Assembly (NCBI GenBank): GCA_048497495.1
Contig: JAFHCF010000074.1
Location: forward strand, 1 to 42,129
Length of the DNA: 42,129 nucleotides
Source of the DNA: JAFHCF01 sp048497495
Lineage (GTDB): Bacteria; Pseudomonadota; Alphaproteobacteria; Rhizobiales; Ancalomicrobiaceae
Reading direction: 5' to 3'
The position numbers were made by a program, and so were the translations under genes. This document shows, in pieces, positions 1 to 7,467 of the stretch. How positions within the stretch are numbered: the first letter of the stretch is position 1; every line of letters starts with the position of its first letter. Below the pieces are notes generated by a model that saw only the letters and a list, made by a program, of their open reading frames with translations, was not told where the DNA came from and did not search any database.

Positions 1-39
1 CCCTCGACGCGGCCGACCCCCGGGGCGCGGCAGGCGGCC

Positions 40-438
40 TCAGCCGACGACCACCAGAACGGCGCCGGCGTCGACGGCGTCGCCGACACTGACGGGGATC
101 GACGTCACGATGCCGGCCGACCGGGCCTGGACCTCGGTCTTCATCTTCATCGCCTCGATGACCGCGACGACGTCGCCGGCGGCGATCCGGGCGCCGACGG
201 CGACGGCGATCGACTCGACCACGCCGGCGAGCGGCGCGGTCTCGGCGCTGCCGCCGACGGGGGCGGCGACGGGGGCCGCCGGCGGCGGGGCGACCGGCGT
301 CGCGGCCCGCGCCACGGCCGCGGCCATCATCGGCGCGGCGGCCGGGGCGGGCGTCGCCGTGGCCCCGTTCTGGGAGACTTCCTCGACGACCACGTCATAG
401 GCGCGGCCATCGACACTGATCCTGAATCGCTTCTGCAT
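40..438 (-). CDS. Biotin carboxyl carrier subunit of a sodium-pump type acyl-CoA decarboxylase
   Basis: 132-residue biotin carrier. Residues 1-20 (MQKRFRISVDGRAYDVVVEE) resemble the N-terminal strand of Oad/Mmd biotin subunits. Residues 24-66 are an Ala/Pro-rich flexible linker and residues 68-132 form a biotinyl domain. The biotinylation motif EAMKM lies at 95-99, so Lys98 is the expected biotin site, about 35 residues from the C-terminus as is usual. The ATG at 438 follows GAGG on the minus strand. It lies 83 nt downstream of the carboxyltransferase gene and is probably co-transcribed. By family role it carries CO2 from the carboxyltransferase to the membrane beta subunit encoded at 3034-4248. 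No biotin carboxylase is visible nearby, which favours a decarboxylase over a propionyl-CoA carboxylase. Confidence 0.9.
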   Translation of the reverse strand: MQKRFRISVDGRAYDVVVEEVSQNGATATPAPAAAPMMAAAVARAATPVAPPPAAPVAAPVGGSAETAPLAGVVESIAVAVGARIAAGDVVAVIEAMKMKTEVQARSAGIVTSIPVSVGDAVDAGAVLVVVG

Positions 439-521
439 GGATCGACCTCATCTGTCGGTCCCATCCCGTCGCCTCGCCCGTGAGCGACCGCGAGGGCGGA
501 CCCAAAGGAATACCGGAAAGC

Positions 522-2075
522 TCACAACGGGATGTTGCCGTGCTTCTTCGGCGGACGGAATTCGCGCTTCGACAGCGCCTTGCGCAGGGAGAGCGCGATC
601 GTCGAACGGGTGATCGCCGGATCGATCACGTCGGTGATGTAACCGGCGCCGGCGGAGAGATAGGGCGAGGCGAATTCGGCGCGATAGGCGCGCGCCAGTT
701 CGGCGGCGAGCGCCTTGGGGTTCTCCGCCGCCTTCAGTTCGCGACTGTAGAGGATCTTGATCGCCCCTTCGGCGCCCATCACCGCGATCTCCGCCGTCGG
801 CCAGGCGAAGACGAAGTCGGCGCCCATCTCCTGGCTGCACATCGCCAGATAGGAGCCGCCATAGGCCTTGCGCAGGATGATGGTGATCTTCGGCACGGTC
901 GAGGAGGCATAGGCGAAGAGGAGCTTGGCGCCGTGACGGATGATGCCGCCGCGTTCCTGCTCGATGCCGGGCAGGAAGCCGGGGACGTCGACCAGGGTCA
1001 CCAGGGGAATGTTGAAGGCGTTGCAGAAGCGGATGAAGCGGGCGCCCTTGTCGGAGGCGTCCATGTCGAGCGCGCCGGAGCGCACCATCGGTTGGTTGGC
1101 GACGATGCCGACCACGGTGCCCTCGATGCGGGCGAGGCCGACGATCAGGTTCTCGGCGAAGGAGCGGTGGACCTCGAGGAACTCGCCGGCATCGACCAGA
1201 CGTCCGATCACCACGCGCACGTCCATCGGCTTGGCGCCGTCGTCGGGAATGAGATCGTACATCGCCGAATCCACGGCGAGCGAGATCGCGGCGGTCGGCC
1301 GATGCGGCGGATCCTCGGTGTTATTGGCGGGTAGATAGGAGAGGAGCCGCTGGACGATGCGGATGGCGTCGGCGTCGTCCTCGGCGAGGAAATGGACGTT
1401 GCCGGAGACCGCGGCATGCATGTCGGCGCCGCCGACCTCCGCCATGGTGACGGTCTTGCCGGTCACCGCCTTGATCACCTCCGGCCCGGTGATGAACATG
1501 TAGGCGTTCTCGCGGGTCATCACCACGAAGTCCATCAGCGCCGGCGAATAGGCCGCGCCACCGGCGCAGGGGCCGCAAATCACCGCGATCTGCGGGACGA
1601 CACCGGACAGGAGGACGTTGCGGTAGAAGACGTCGCCGTAGCCGGAGAGAGCGTCGACGCCCTCCTGGATGCGCGCCCCGCCGGAATCCTTGAAGGCGAC
1701 GATCGGCGCGCCGAGTTTGACCGCCGCGTCCATCACCGCGACGATCTTCTTCGCATGCATCTTTCCGAGCGTTCCGGCGGCGACGGTGAAGTCCTGGCTG
1801 TAGGCGGCGACCAGGCGGCCGCCGACGTAGCCGGTGCCGACCACCACGCCGTCGGCCGGGAGTTCCTTGTCCTCCATCCCGAAGTGGCGGGCGCCGTGGC
1901 GCGCGTGGGTGCCGATCTCCTGGAACGTCGCCTCCTGGAACAGCGCGTCGAGCCGCTCGCGGGCGGTCATCATGCCCTTGGCATGCCGCTTCTGCGCCTT
2001 GTCGGCGCCACCACCGGCCAGGACGGCGTCCCGGCGGCGTTTCAACTCGTCGAGGAATTCAGCGGACAGGGTCAT
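522..2075 (-). CDS. mmdA: Acyl-CoA carboxyltransferase, alpha subunit of methylmalonyl-CoA decarboxylase type
   Basis: 517-residue crotonase-fold carboxyltransferase of the PccB/MmdA family. The N-terminal half has the CoA and oxyanion-hole segments DSGGARIQEGV and GPCAGGAAYSPALMDF. The C-terminal half has DVPGFLPGIEQE, RHGAKLLFAYA and KAYGGSYLAMCSQEMGAD, the biotin-side elements. The length matches MmdA and PccB and is shorter than the GcdA (glutaconyl-CoA) type. It transfers the carboxyl of an acyl-CoA, most likely methylmalonyl-CoA, to biotin on the adjacent carrier. The choice of decarboxylase over carboxylase rests on neighbours: OadG- and OadB-like genes are divergent at 2607-4248 and no biotin carboxylase is present. 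The exact acyl-CoA cannot be read from sequence. The reading frame is intact. Confidence 0.88.
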   Translation of the reverse strand: MTLSAEFLDELKRRRDAVLAGGGADKAQKRHAKGMMTARERLDALFQEATFQEIGTHARHGARHFGMEDKELPADGVVVGTGYVGGRLVAAYSQDFTVAAGTLGKMHAKKIVAVMDAAVKLGAPIVAFKDSGGARIQEGVDALSGYGDVFYRNVLLSGVVPQIAVICGPCAGGAAYSPALMDFVVMTRENAYMFITGPEVIKAVTGKTVTMAEVGGADMHAAVSGNVHFLAEDDADAIRIVQRLLSYLPANNTEDPPHRPTAAISLAVDSAMYDLIPDDGAKPMDVRVVIGRLVDAGEFLEVHRSFAENLIVGLARIEGTVVGIVANQPMVRSGALDMDASDKGARFIRFCNAFNIPLVTLVDVPGFLPGIEQERGGIIRHGAKLLFAYASSTVPKITIILRKAYGGSYLAMCSQEMGADFVFAWPTAEIAVMGAEGAIKILYSRELKAAENPKALAAELARAYRAEFASPYLSAGAGYITDVIDPAITRSTIALSLRKALSKREFRPPKKHGNIPL

Positions 2076-2606
2076 CGGTCACTCGTGCCTCTCGATCATC
2101 GGCCGGAATTCCCACTTCGCGCCTCCCGAGGCGCACGCCCGTGGATCCGATCCGATTCGCCGGGCGGTCGCGAACGGCGCGCCCAACGAATATAGCCGCG
2201 CCCGGCGCGGTCTCTACGATGTAAAATGATAGTCTCCTCGTCGGCGTGCTTCTCTTGGGGTGAGCCCTGATGGGGGTTCTCACGGGGGTGTCGCACGGCG
2301 ACGGAACACTGATACGGTAGTGTTGCCATTCGGGCTAGTCCGGACCCGCCGCATCGGGTATGCGAAGAGCCACCGGAGTGGGTTGAAATTACACAGGGAA
2401 GTCAGCCGGCTATCGGGCGGGCGCGAGCGGCGGACCGGCTCTTGCGCGTCGCATCGGGAGAGTTCCGACTTGTCGGGGCCGCTCCCTCGGTTAGGGTCGC
2501 GGCAACTTGTCGAAGCGATCCGGCTTCGACGGCCTCGCCGTCGGCCACGACCCACCTCCAAGCCGAAGGATCACCATCGGCGCAGAACGCGAAGGAGCGT
2601 TCCATC
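2076..2606. promoter_or_regulatory. Divergent intergenic region between the two halves of the decarboxylase locus
   Basis: 531 bp with no convincing gene. It must hold both promoters of the divergent units. Two inverted repeats stand out. One has arms AACACT (2305-2310) and AGTGTT (2319-2324) around 8 bp. The other is a perfect 8-bp stem, GTCGAAGC (2509-2516) and GCTTCGAC (2523-2530), with a 6-nt loop, 76 nt before the OadG-like start. The segment around 2210-2420 is clearly less GC-rich than the flanking genes, as expected of promoter DNA. I found no recognisable riboswitch core. The assignment as a regulatory region is inference. Confidence 0.5.
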
Positions 2607-2969
2607 ATGTCCGTGAACAGCCTCGGCGACGTCGTCCTCGCATCGCTCTTCGCCTTCGGCCTGATGGCGGTCATCGCGCTGGCGACCGCCGGGTTCATCT
2701 CCGCCCTGGTCGCGGGTCTGGCTGCCTTCGGACGGCGCTCCGCCGATGCGGCGGCCGCGGCTGCCGCCATGGCGCCCGAGCCGGCGCCGGCGCAGCCCGT
2801 CGCGGAAGGAATCGATCCGACGGTCGTCGCGGTGATCGCGGCGGCGATCCAGACGGTCGCCGGCGCCCATCGCATCGTGTGGATCGGCGAAGCTCAGACC
2901 ATGGGTGGATGGACCGGCGAAGTGCGCCAGATCCACCACGGCTCACATCATCCCCATCACGACCATTGA
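2607..2969 (+). CDS. OadG-like small membrane subunit of the decarboxylase pump
   Basis: 120 residues. The ATG at 2607 is preceded by AAGGAG at 2592-2597. One membrane span (about residues 12-36) is followed by an Ala/Pro-rich linker (about 46-65), a short C-terminal segment and a tail rich in histidine (IHHGSHHPHHDH). This is the architecture of the OadG/MmdD small subunit, which anchors the soluble carboxyltransferase and biotin carrier to the membrane beta subunit. In Klebsiella OadG a His/Asp-rich C-terminus binds zinc, and the tail here would suit the same role. It lies 64 nt upstream of the beta-subunit gene, in the same direction. Family assignment rests on topology, size and position rather than strong sequence identity, as is normal for this divergent family. 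Confidence 0.75.
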   Translation: MSVNSLGDVVLASLFAFGLMAVIALATAGFISALVAGLAAFGRRSADAAAAAAAMAPEPAPAQPVAEGIDPTVVAVIAAAIQTVAGAHRIVWIGEAQTMGGWTGEVRQIHHGSHHPHHDH

Positions 2970-3033
2970 GGTCCGGCCGACCGCGCTCCCGGCGCGGACG
3001 GTACAAGGAACCTCGGACCTTCGGAGGGTCAAC

Positions 3034-4248
3034 GTGTCGGACCTCGCTTTTCTCGACCTGTTCCAGGGCATCGCCACGCTGGTCGCCTCGCCGACCCCCA
3101 TCCTGGTCGGGCGAATCGGCCTGATGTTCCTCGGCTTCCTGCTGATCTATCTCGGCTACAAGGGCATCCTCGAAGCGCTGCTGATGATCCCGATGGGGCT
3201 CGGCATGGCGACGGTCAACGCCGGCGTGCTGAACTTCGCCGACGGCAAACGCGGCACCCTGTTCCTCGATCCGCTCGCCACCACCAACGATCAGGTGATG
3301 ACGCAGATGCAGATCGACTGGCTGCAACCGATCTATTCCCTGACCTTCTCCAACGGTCTGATCGCCTGTCTGGTGTTCCTGGGGATCGGGACGCTGCTCG
3401 ACGTCGGCTATGTGATGGCGCGGCCGTTCCGCTCGATGTTCCTGGCGATCTGCGCCGAACTCGGCACGCTGATCACCTTCCCGCTCGGCTATTGGATGGG
3501 CCTGCCACTCAACCAGGCGGCGGCGACCGCGACCATCGGCGGCGCCGACGGGCCGATGGTGCTGTTCGCCTCGCTGGTTCTGGCGCCGGAGATCTTCGTG
3601 CCGATCACCGTGGTCGGCTACCTCTACCTGGGGCTCACCTACGGCGGCTATCCCTATATCGTGAAGGCCCTGGTGCCGGAGCGCATCCGCGCCATCGAGA
3701 TGCCGGTGGAGAAGGTCCGCGCCATCTCGCGCGGCGAGAAGCTGGTGTTCGCGGTGGTCGCCTGCGTCGTGCTGTCGCTGCTCTTCCCGGTCGCCGCGCC
3801 GCTGTTCCTGTCGCTGTTCATGGGCGTCGTGGTGCGCGAGGCGGGCCTGAAGTACTTCTACGATCTGTTCTCCACCCAGTTGCTCTACGGCGCCACCTTC
3901 TTCCTCGGACTGGTGCTCGGCGTGCTGTGCGAGGCGAGCACCATCCTCGATCCGAAGGTGCTGATCCTGCTCGTCCTCGGCATCCTGGCCCTGACCTTCT
4001 CGGCGATCGGCGGGCTCGCCGGTGGCTACGTGCTCTATTTCCTGTCGGGCAAGAAATACAATCCGGTGATCGGCATCGCCGCCGTCTCCTGCGTCCCCAC
4101 CACCGCCAAGGTGGCGCAGAAACTGGTCACGGCGTGCAATCCGCGGGCGATCGTCCTGCCCCACGCGCTGGGCGCCAGCATCTCCGGCGTCATCACCTCG
4201 GCGATCTTCGCCGCCGTGCTGGTCTCGGTGGTACGCACCGCCGGGTGA
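3034..4248 (+). CDS. Sodium ion-translocating decarboxylase beta subunit (OadB/MmdB family)
   Basis: 404 residues from a GTG at 3034 that has GGAGGG 5 nt upstream. The frame stays open further upstream, but that part overlaps the OadG-like gene and is not protein-like. It is a polytopic inner-membrane protein with roughly nine to eleven hydrophobic spans. The hallmark TIGGADGP is present, containing the Asp needed for cation transport and biotin decarboxylation in OadB, as is the conserved FLGIGTLLD stretch. It decarboxylates carboxybiotin and couples this to ion export. The last hydrophobic segment reads HALGASISGVITSA where, from memory, family members have HAMGPNVAGVIGSA, so a usually conserved Asn is Ser here. 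It ends four bases from the convergent M20 gene. Confidence 0.9.
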   Translation: MSDLAFLDLFQGIATLVASPTPILVGRIGLMFLGFLLIYLGYKGILEALLMIPMGLGMATVNAGVLNFADGKRGTLFLDPLATTNDQVMTQMQIDWLQPIYSLTFSNGLIACLVFLGIGTLLDVGYVMARPFRSMFLAICAELGTLITFPLGYWMGLPLNQAAATATIGGADGPMVLFASLVLAPEIFVPITVVGYLYLGLTYGGYPYIVKALVPERIRAIEMPVEKVRAISRGEKLVFAVVACVVLSLLFPVAAPLFLSLFMGVVVREAGLKYFYDLFSTQLLYGATFFLGLVLGVLCEASTILDPKVLILLVLGILALTFSAIGGLAGGYVLYFLSGKKYNPVIGIAAVSCVPTTAKVAQKLVTACNPRAIVLPHALGASISGVITSAIFAAVLVSVVRTAG

Positions 4249-4252
4249 GCGA

Positions 4253-5428
4253 TCAGCCGGCGCGCAGGCGCTCTTCCGCGAGGCGCACCCACAGGGCCGC
4301 GCCGAGCGGCAGGGCGGCGTCGTTGAAGTCGTAGCGCGGCGAATGCAGGCCCGGGTTGGCGCCGTCGCGGCCCTGGCCGACCCAGACATAGGCGCCGGGC
4401 TTGTTCTCGAGCATGAAGGCGAAGTCCTCGGCGCCCATGCTCGGCTCGATCTCCTCCTCCAGCACCAGATCGGGCGCCATCGAGCGCACCACGCCCTGGA
4501 CGAAGCGCGCCTCGCCGGCGTCGTTGATCGTCGCCGGATAGCGCCGCTGGTAGTCGATCGTCGCCTCGCAGCCCATCGCCTCGGCGATGCCGTGGACGAT
4601 CGCCTTCAGCCGCGTCTCGATCAGATCGCCGACCGCCGGATCGAACCAGCGCACGGTGCCGCTCATGCGACAGGCGTCGGGGATGACGTTCCAGGCGTCG
4701 CCGCCGTGGACGGTGGTGACCGAGACCACCGCCGAGGACATCGGCGAGACGTTGCGCGAGGCGATGGTCTGGAGCGCCGAGCCGATCTGGAAGACCGCGG
4801 CGACCGGATCGGCGCCCTGGTGCGGCATGGCGCCATGGGCGCCGCGTCCCTTCACCTCGATCTCGAAGATGCCGAAAGCCGCCATCATCGCTCCGGTCGT
4901 CAGGCCGGCGCGGCCGAGCGGCAGCGCCGGCCAGTTGTGCATGCCGAAGATCGCGTCCATCGGATATTCGCGGAACAGGCCATCGGCGACCATGCGCTCG
5001 GCGCCGCCCTCGTTCTCCTCGGCCGGCTGGAAGACGAAATGGACGGTGCCGTCGAGGGTCGTGCTCTTCGTCAGCGCGCGCGCGGCGGCGAGCAGCATGG
5101 CGGTATGGCCGTCGTGGCCGCAGGCGTGCATCCGCCCGACGTTCTTGGAGGCATAGGTGAGCCCGGTCGCCTCGTGGATGGCGAGCGCGTCCATGTCGGC
5201 GCGAAGCCCGATGGCGCGGCGCGAGGTGCCGCGCGCGAGCGTCGCCACCACGCCGGTGCCGCCGAGCCCGGACGCGACCGTCAGCCCGAAGGACGCCAGC
5301 CGTTCGGCGACGAAGGCGGAGGTGCGATGCTCCTGGAAGGCGAGTTCCGGCATCTGGTGAAGCTCCCGGCGCCAGGCGACGGCCTCGTCGATCTCTTCGC
5401 AGGAGAATGAGGAAGGAACGGCGTTCAT
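4253..5428 (-). CDS. M20 family amidohydrolase (hippurate hydrolase / HipO type)
   Basis: 391-residue zinc peptidase-fold amidohydrolase of the HipO/IAA-amino acid hydrolase branch. HACGHDGHTA at 101-110 supplies metal-ligand Cys103 and His105, and the Glu pair at 137-138 in AEENEGGAERM supplies the general base and a ligand. MHNWPALPLG and the C-terminal MGAEDFAFML are typical of the branch. By family it hydrolyses N-acyl or N-aryl-acyl amino acids in the cytoplasm. It is the last gene of the minus-strand run that begins with the racemase at 13291, 68 nt after the ATC-hydrolase-like gene. This suggests it releases an amino acid at the end of that pathway. It resembles HipO rather than the HyuC/carbamoylase branch, so an N-carbamoyl substrate is possible but not indicated. 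Confidence 0.88.
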   Translation of the reverse strand: MNAVPSSFSCEEIDEAVAWRRELHQMPELAFQEHRTSAFVAERLASFGLTVASGLGGTGVVATLARGTSRRAIGLRADMDALAIHEATGLTYASKNVGRMHACGHDGHTAMLLAAARALTKSTTLDGTVHFVFQPAEENEGGAERMVADGLFREYPMDAIFGMHNWPALPLGRAGLTTGAMMAAFGIFEIEVKGRGAHGAMPHQGADPVAAVFQIGSALQTIASRNVSPMSSAVVSVTTVHGGDAWNVIPDACRMSGTVRWFDPAVGDLIETRLKAIVHGIAEAMGCEATIDYQRRYPATINDAGEARFVQGVVRSMAPDLVLEEEIEPSMGAEDFAFMLENKPGAYVWVGQGRDGANPGLHSPRYDFNDAALPLGAALWVRLAEERLRAG

Positions 5429-5496
5429 GGGTCAGACTCCGGTCGGGCTCGGCGACGAGGATGGGACGAGGAGAGGTGGAGCGGCGGCGGCGCGCG

Positions 5497-5994
5497 TCAA
5501 TCGGCCGTCTTCATCCGATAGCGGAAATCGCAGCGTTTGGCGCCGCTCATGATGGTCTCGGTGCGGGTCAGGTCCATCGCCGGATTGTAGCCGGTGCAGA
5601 ACTCGCCGTCGCGATTGCACGACAGCAGGTGGCCGATCGCTCCCAGCCCCATCTCGCGATACATCTCGGCATAACGGCAGCGGGTGACGTCGAAGTCGAG
5701 CCGGTCGGGCGCGGCGTCCTTGACCTCGATCACCAGCGCGTCGTTGGCGGTCCAGTTCGGCAGGATCGCCGCGAAGTCGGCGAGATCGGGGTCGCGGCCG
5801 AGTTCGGCGCGAAACCGCGCGCCCTGCGCCACCGCCGAGCGCGACACCGCGACGTCGAGCGTCGCCTCGGCGACGGCGACGCCGTGGCTCGCCACCAGCA
5901 CGTCGTAGACGTGTTTCAGGATCTCCGCCTCGATCCGCCGCCGCTCGATGATCGGCAGGGGCTTGGCGGTCGTGGGCTCGGGTGCTCGGGACAA
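5497..5994 (-). CDS. ATC-hydrolase-family protein, copy 1
   Basis: 165 residues from a TTG at 5994, chosen because GAGGGAGA lies 8 nt upstream and overlaps the livF stop region. The C-terminal half carries the family signature of L-2-amino-thiazoline-4-carboxylate (ATC) hydrolases (Pfam ATC_hydrolase): Cys106, then Cys126 in LSCNRDGEFC with Asp129, and Cys155 in AKRCDFRYR. The founding enzyme opens the thiazoline ring of L-ATC on the way to cysteine. Most members have no tested substrate. It lies 13 nt after livF and before the M20 amidohydrolase, so ring opening followed by amide hydrolysis is a reasonable reading. No signal peptide is visible. A paralogue lies at 10678-11184. Confidence 0.75.
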   Translation of the reverse strand: MSRAPEPTTAKPLPIIERRRIEAEILKHVYDVLVASHGVAVAEATLDVAVSRSAVAQGARFRAELGRDPDLADFAAILPNWTANDALVIEVKDAAPDRLDFDVTRCRYAEMYREMGLGAIGHLLSCNRDGEFCTGYNPAMDLTRTETIMSGAKRCDFRYRMKTAD

Positions 5995-6007
5995 GGTGCC
6001 GTCTCCC

Positions 6008-6718
6008 TCAGGCGGTGTGGACGTGACCGCCGAGATAGGCCTCGACGATGCGCGGGTCGTTCGACAGTTCGTCCGCCGGGCCTTCCAGCAGGATGCGGCC
6101 GTCGTCCATCACCGCGGCGCGGTCGGCGATGCGCAGCGCCGCCTTGGCGTTCTGCTCGACGATCAGGATCGACAGGCCCTCCTCGCGGATCTGCGAGACG
6201 AGATCGAAGATGCCCTTGACGAACTTCGGCGCCAGCCCGAGCGAGGGTTCGTCGAGGAGCAGGATCGAAGGCTTGGCCATCAGGGCGCGGGCGATGCACA
6301 GCATCTGCTGTTCGCCGCCCGACAACGATCCGGCGATCTGGCTCATCCGCTCGCCGAGCTTGGGGAACAGCGCGAGGACCCGGTCGCGTTCGGACAGCCC
6401 GTGCGGACCGCCGCCGATGACGAGATTCTCGCGCACCGACATGGAGGAGAAGATCTGCCGGCCCTCGGGGGCCTGGAGCAGGCCGCGGGCGACGATCTCG
6501 TGGCTCTTCAGCTTGGAGATGTCCTCGCCCTTGAACCGGATGGTGCCGGACTTCGGCTTGTAGATGCCGGAGATCGCCCGCATCAGGGTGGTCTTGCCGA
6601 CGCCGTTCGACCCGAGCACGGCGACGATGCCGCGATCGGGCACGTCGAGATCTATCCCGTGCAGGATCTCCTGGACCCCCATGGCGACGGTCAGGTCGCG
6701 GACTTCGAGCAGGCTCAT
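6008..6718 (-). CDS. livF: Branched-chain amino acid-type ABC transporter ATP-binding protein LivF
   Basis: 236 residues with all ABC ATPase motifs: Walker A GSNGVGKTT near residue 35, signature LSGGEQQMLCIARAL and Walker B LLLDEPSLGLAP. The ending VEAYLGG is typical of LivF. It is the second nucleotide-binding subunit of the HAAT importer. It overlaps livG by 4 bp (ATGA), showing translational coupling. The family carries branched-chain amino acids but also amides, ureas, aromatic acids and D-amino acids. The enzymes around this copy suggest a modified amino acid instead of leucine. Confidence 0.95.
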   Translation of the reverse strand: MSLLEVRDLTVAMGVQEILHGIDLDVPDRGIVAVLGSNGVGKTTLMRAISGIYKPKSGTIRFKGEDISKLKSHEIVARGLLQAPEGRQIFSSMSVRENLVIGGGPHGLSERDRVLALFPKLGERMSQIAGSLSGGEQQMLCIARALMAKPSILLLDEPSLGLAPKFVKGIFDLVSQIREEGLSILIVEQNAKAALRIADRAAVMDDGRILLEGPADELSNDPRIVEAYLGGHVHTA

Positions 6719-7467
6719 TCGTCGACCCCCAGATAGGCTTCCAACACCGCCGGATCGGCGCGCACGACACTCGGTTCGGCGTCGGCGATCTTGCGGCCGG
6801 AGGCGAGCACGACGACCCGCGAGCAGATCCCCATGACCAGGTTCATGTCGTGCTCGACCAGCATGACGGCGAGACCCTCGGCGTTGAGCGAGCGGATGAA
6901 GCGGGCGAGATCGGCGGTCTCCGAATCGTTGAGGCCGGCGGCCGGCTCGTCGAGGATCAGCAGATCGGGCTTCATCGCCAGGGCGCGCGCGATCTCGAGA
7001 TATTTGCGCTTGCCGTAGGAGAGGTTGGCCGCCAATTCCTCCGAATGCTCGGCGAGGCCGACGCGTTCCAGCGCCTCGTAGCTGCGCCGCGAGATCGCGT
7101 CGGAGCGGGAGCGGCGGCCGAAGACGGCGGCGAAGGCGGATTGGCCCATCGCCCCCACCGCGCCCACCGACACGTTGTCGAAGACCGACATGTTGGGGAA
7201 GACCCGCAGATTCTGGAAGGTGCGCGACATGCCGCGCGCCGCGATCGCATGCGGTTTGGCGCCGACGATCGCCTCGCCCTTGAGCCGCACCGCGCCGCTG
7301 GTCAGCGCGGTGAAGCCGGAGATCAGGTTGAACAGCGTCGTCTTGCCGGCGCCGTTGGGGCCGATCAGGCCGACCAACTCGCCCGCCTCGACCCGGGTGG
7401 TGACGTCGTCGACCGCGAGCAGGCCGCCGAAACGGCGGGTGACGTTTTCGATTTCGAGCAGGCTCAT
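6715..7467 (-). CDS. livG: Branched-chain amino acid-type ABC transporter ATP-binding protein LivG
   Basis: 250 residues from the ATG at 7467, which overlaps the livM stop as ATGA. The frame is open further upstream, but that part lies inside livM and is not protein-like. Walker A is GPNGAGKTTLFN, the signature LSYGKRKYLEIARAL and Walker B LLILDEPAAGLN. LSYG replacing LSGG is common in LivG. The C-terminus VLEAYLGVDE is the short LivG-type extension. It works with LivF, LivH and LivM to import the solute bound by the protein encoded at 9479-10597. Confidence 0.95.
   Translation of the reverse strand: MSLLEIENVTRRFGGLLAVDDVTTRVEAGELVGLIGPNGAGKTTLFNLISGFTALTSGAVRLKGEAIVGAKPHAIAARGMSRTFQNLRVFPNMSVFDNVSVGAVGAMGQSAFAAVFGRRSRSDAISRRSYEALERVGLAEHSEELAANLSYGKRKYLEIARALAMKPDLLILDEPAAGLNDSETADLARFIRSLNAEGLAVMLVEHDMNLVMGICSRVVVLASGRKIADAEPSVVRADPAVLEAYLGVDE

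Noticed and set aside
40..2075. Reading the biotin carrier and carboxyltransferase as propionyl-CoA carboxylase
   Set aside because: No biotin carboxylase is in view, and OadB/OadG-like subunits are adjacent, so a membrane decarboxylase fits better; the region left of position 1 could still change this.
2410..2606. Possible riboswitch (cobalamin or glycine) before the OadG-like gene
   Set aside because: GC-rich stems are present but I could not identify a conserved core such as a B12 box; only the 8-bp hairpin is kept as a plain observation.
2260..2616. A 118-codon plus-strand frame in the divergent decarboxylase promoter
   Set aside because: Arg/Ser/Pro-rich product without a ribosome site; overlaps the OadG-like start.
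2695..4389. A 564-codon minus-strand frame opposite the OadG/OadB-like genes
   Set aside because: Antisense shadow of a membrane-protein gene; composition is Gln, His, Asp and Arg rich without any motif.
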